5,715 bases of DNA, from positions 1-5,715 of the forward strand of contig CALCEB010000158.1 in NCBI GenBank assembly GCA_937900045.1. Direction: 5' to 3'. A program made the translations under genes and the position numbers. Below are positions 4,847-5,715 of the stretch, in pieces. The notes under the pieces are model-generated. The model was not told the DNA's origin, made no database searches, and was given only the letters and a program-made list of their open reading frames with translations. This DNA is from an uncultured Acidobacteriota bacterium. GTDB lineage: Bacteria; Acidobacteriota; Terriglobia; UBA7540. Position 1 is the first letter of the stretch, and each line of letters starts with the position of its first letter.

Positions 4847-5715
4847 ATGGAAAAGGTCTTAAGCCAAGCCGAAATTAACGCCCTGCTGCGGTCCTCGAAA
4901 ACGGCCGGGCCGATGCCTCCCAGCGCTTCGAGGACGCGCAAATATACACCCTTCGCCTTCGGGCAGGCGTCGCGAATTTCCAAGCAGCAGGTTCAAAGCA
5001 TCACCCAACTGCACGAGCGGTTCGCCCGGAATCTGAAGACCCGCATCAGCGCCAGCCTGCAGGCAAACCTGGAGATTAACCTGATGTCAGTTGAGGAATT
5101 GCCTTACGGCGACGTGGTCCAGAACGTGCCCGAGCACAATTACCTGGTCTCACTGCCCATGTTTCCTACCCGCGCGGCAACCGTGCTTAGCATGGATCTT
5201 TCCATCGCCTTGTCGATGATTAATCTGCTCCTCGGAGGTGACGGAAACCCCGCCATGGAGCCCAGGCCGCTCACTGAGATCGAGGAGGGAGTTATTGAGA
5301 GCGTTATCGAGATTGTTACGTCCGAGCTTTCCACGGCCTGGCGTCAGGTTCTGGAAATGGACTTCAGTCTTGGCCAGAAATTGCGCCACACGGAGCTTTA
5401 CCGCATCATGTCCTCGTATGACAAAACGCTTTTCCTGAGTTTCGAAATCCGGATGCTGGGGCTCTTCGGCACGATGAGCATGGCGATTCCCACCTCCGCC
5501 TCATCTCTCCTACTGCGCAAAATGAAGGAATTGAATTCCCGGAGCCGGATGTCCAAACCCGAGGCGGCGCAACAGCTCCGGGAGAGGTTGAAGGACGCCA
5601 TCTTCGGTGTCGAAATGACGCTGCCTTTCACGGCCCTGAGCGGCAAGGACCTGCTGGCTCTCCGTCCCGGGGCAACAGTTCTCCTCCGCCACCCGATCCA
5701 ACATCCAGTGCTTCT
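4847..5715 (+). CDS. fliM: Flagellar motor switch protein FliM, 3' end cut off by the window
   Basis: FliM is the middle protein of the flagellar C-ring. Its N-terminal peptide binds phosphorylated CheY, its middle domain touches FliG, and its C-terminal SpoA-like domain packs with FliN. The product starts MEKVLSQAEINALL, where LSQAEINALL (5-14) is the CheY-binding motif. A linker follows at about 15-40, then the CheC-like middle domain from about 45 to 230, including the GGDG loop (130-133) that in known FliM proteins contacts FliG. The SpoA domain begins near V255 and is still open at the window edge. 289 complete codons are present of an expected 320-350, so roughly 85% of the gene is here. 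There is no internal stop. It begins 5 bases after fliA, so it is probably co-transcribed. FliN would be the natural next gene but lies outside the window. Confidence 0.93.
   Translation, partial: MEKVLSQAEINALLRSSKTAGPMPPSASRTRKYTPFAFGQASRISKQQVQSITQLHERFARNLKTRISASLQANLEINLMSVEELPYGDVVQNVPEHNYLVSLPMFPTRAATVLSMDLSIALSMINLLLGGDGNPAMEPRPLTEIEEGVIESVIEIVTSELSTAWRQVLEMDFSLGQKLRHTELYRIMSSYDKTLFLSFEIRMLGLFGTMSMAIPTSASSLLLRKMKELNSRSRMSKPEAAQQLRERLKDAIFGVEMTLPFTALSGKDLLALRPGATVLLRHPIQHPVL

Noticed and set aside
4540..4983. Minus-strand open frame of 147 codons across the fliA-fliM junction
   Set aside because: It is antisense to conserved sigma region 4 and the FliM CheY-binding peptide; composition is typical of a shadow frame.
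67..5715. Virulence-type (injectisome) type III secretion cluster
   Set aside because: FliR, FlhB and FlhA have injectisome homologues, but linkage to a flagellar sigma factor and a FliM with a CheY-binding peptide makes this flagellar.

Overview
This window is a piece of a bacterial flagellar gene cluster, read entirely on the + strand: fliR, flhB, flhA, fliA and the first ~85% of fliM. The genes are nearly back to back, with gaps of 5 to 23 bases and ribosome binding sites lying over or just after the previous stop codon, as in one operon. No credible gene lies on the - strand. I see no RNA gene, mobile element, CRISPR array or terminator. The DNA looks moderately GC-rich by eye. Gene order and protein style (FlhB and FlhA with a FliA/WhiG-type sigma factor followed directly by fliM) suggest a Gram-negative such as an acidobacterium or a deltaproteobacterial lineage, but this is only a guess and needs a homology search.

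Layout. Bases 1-66 are a leader with no recognisable coding sequence. They carry a possible flagellar sigma-28 promoter (20-46) and the ribosome binding site for fliR. fliR (67-831, TTG start) and flhB (843-1925, GTG start) encode export-gate proteins. flhA covers 1936-4008 but is not one open frame. It is read in three pieces, with a -1 shift near 3337-3339 and a +1 shift in a T run at 3928-3932. Joined, the pieces give a 690-residue FlhA with a normal beginning, middle and end. A simple ORF caller would report a 475-residue truncated FlhA plus an orphan C-terminal ORF, and would miss the true last 25 residues. fliA (4032-4841) follows 23 bases after the reconstructed flhA stop. fliM (4847 to beyond the window end) follows 5 bases after fliA.

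How they work together. FliR, FlhB and FlhA form most of the membrane gate of the flagellar type III export apparatus, which sends rod, hook and filament subunits across the inner membrane. FlhB also switches substrate class by self-cleavage. FliA is the sigma factor for late flagellar genes, and FliM is the C-ring switch protein that binds phosphorylated CheY. A sigma-28-like site ahead of fliR would put fliA under its own product, if real.

Points of interest are the double frameshift in flhA, the NPTE instead of NPTH cleavage motif in FlhB, the candidate sigma-28 promoter, and the absence of flhF and flhG between flhA and fliA. I do not see an undescribed system here; the region is core flagellar machinery with some unusual details.
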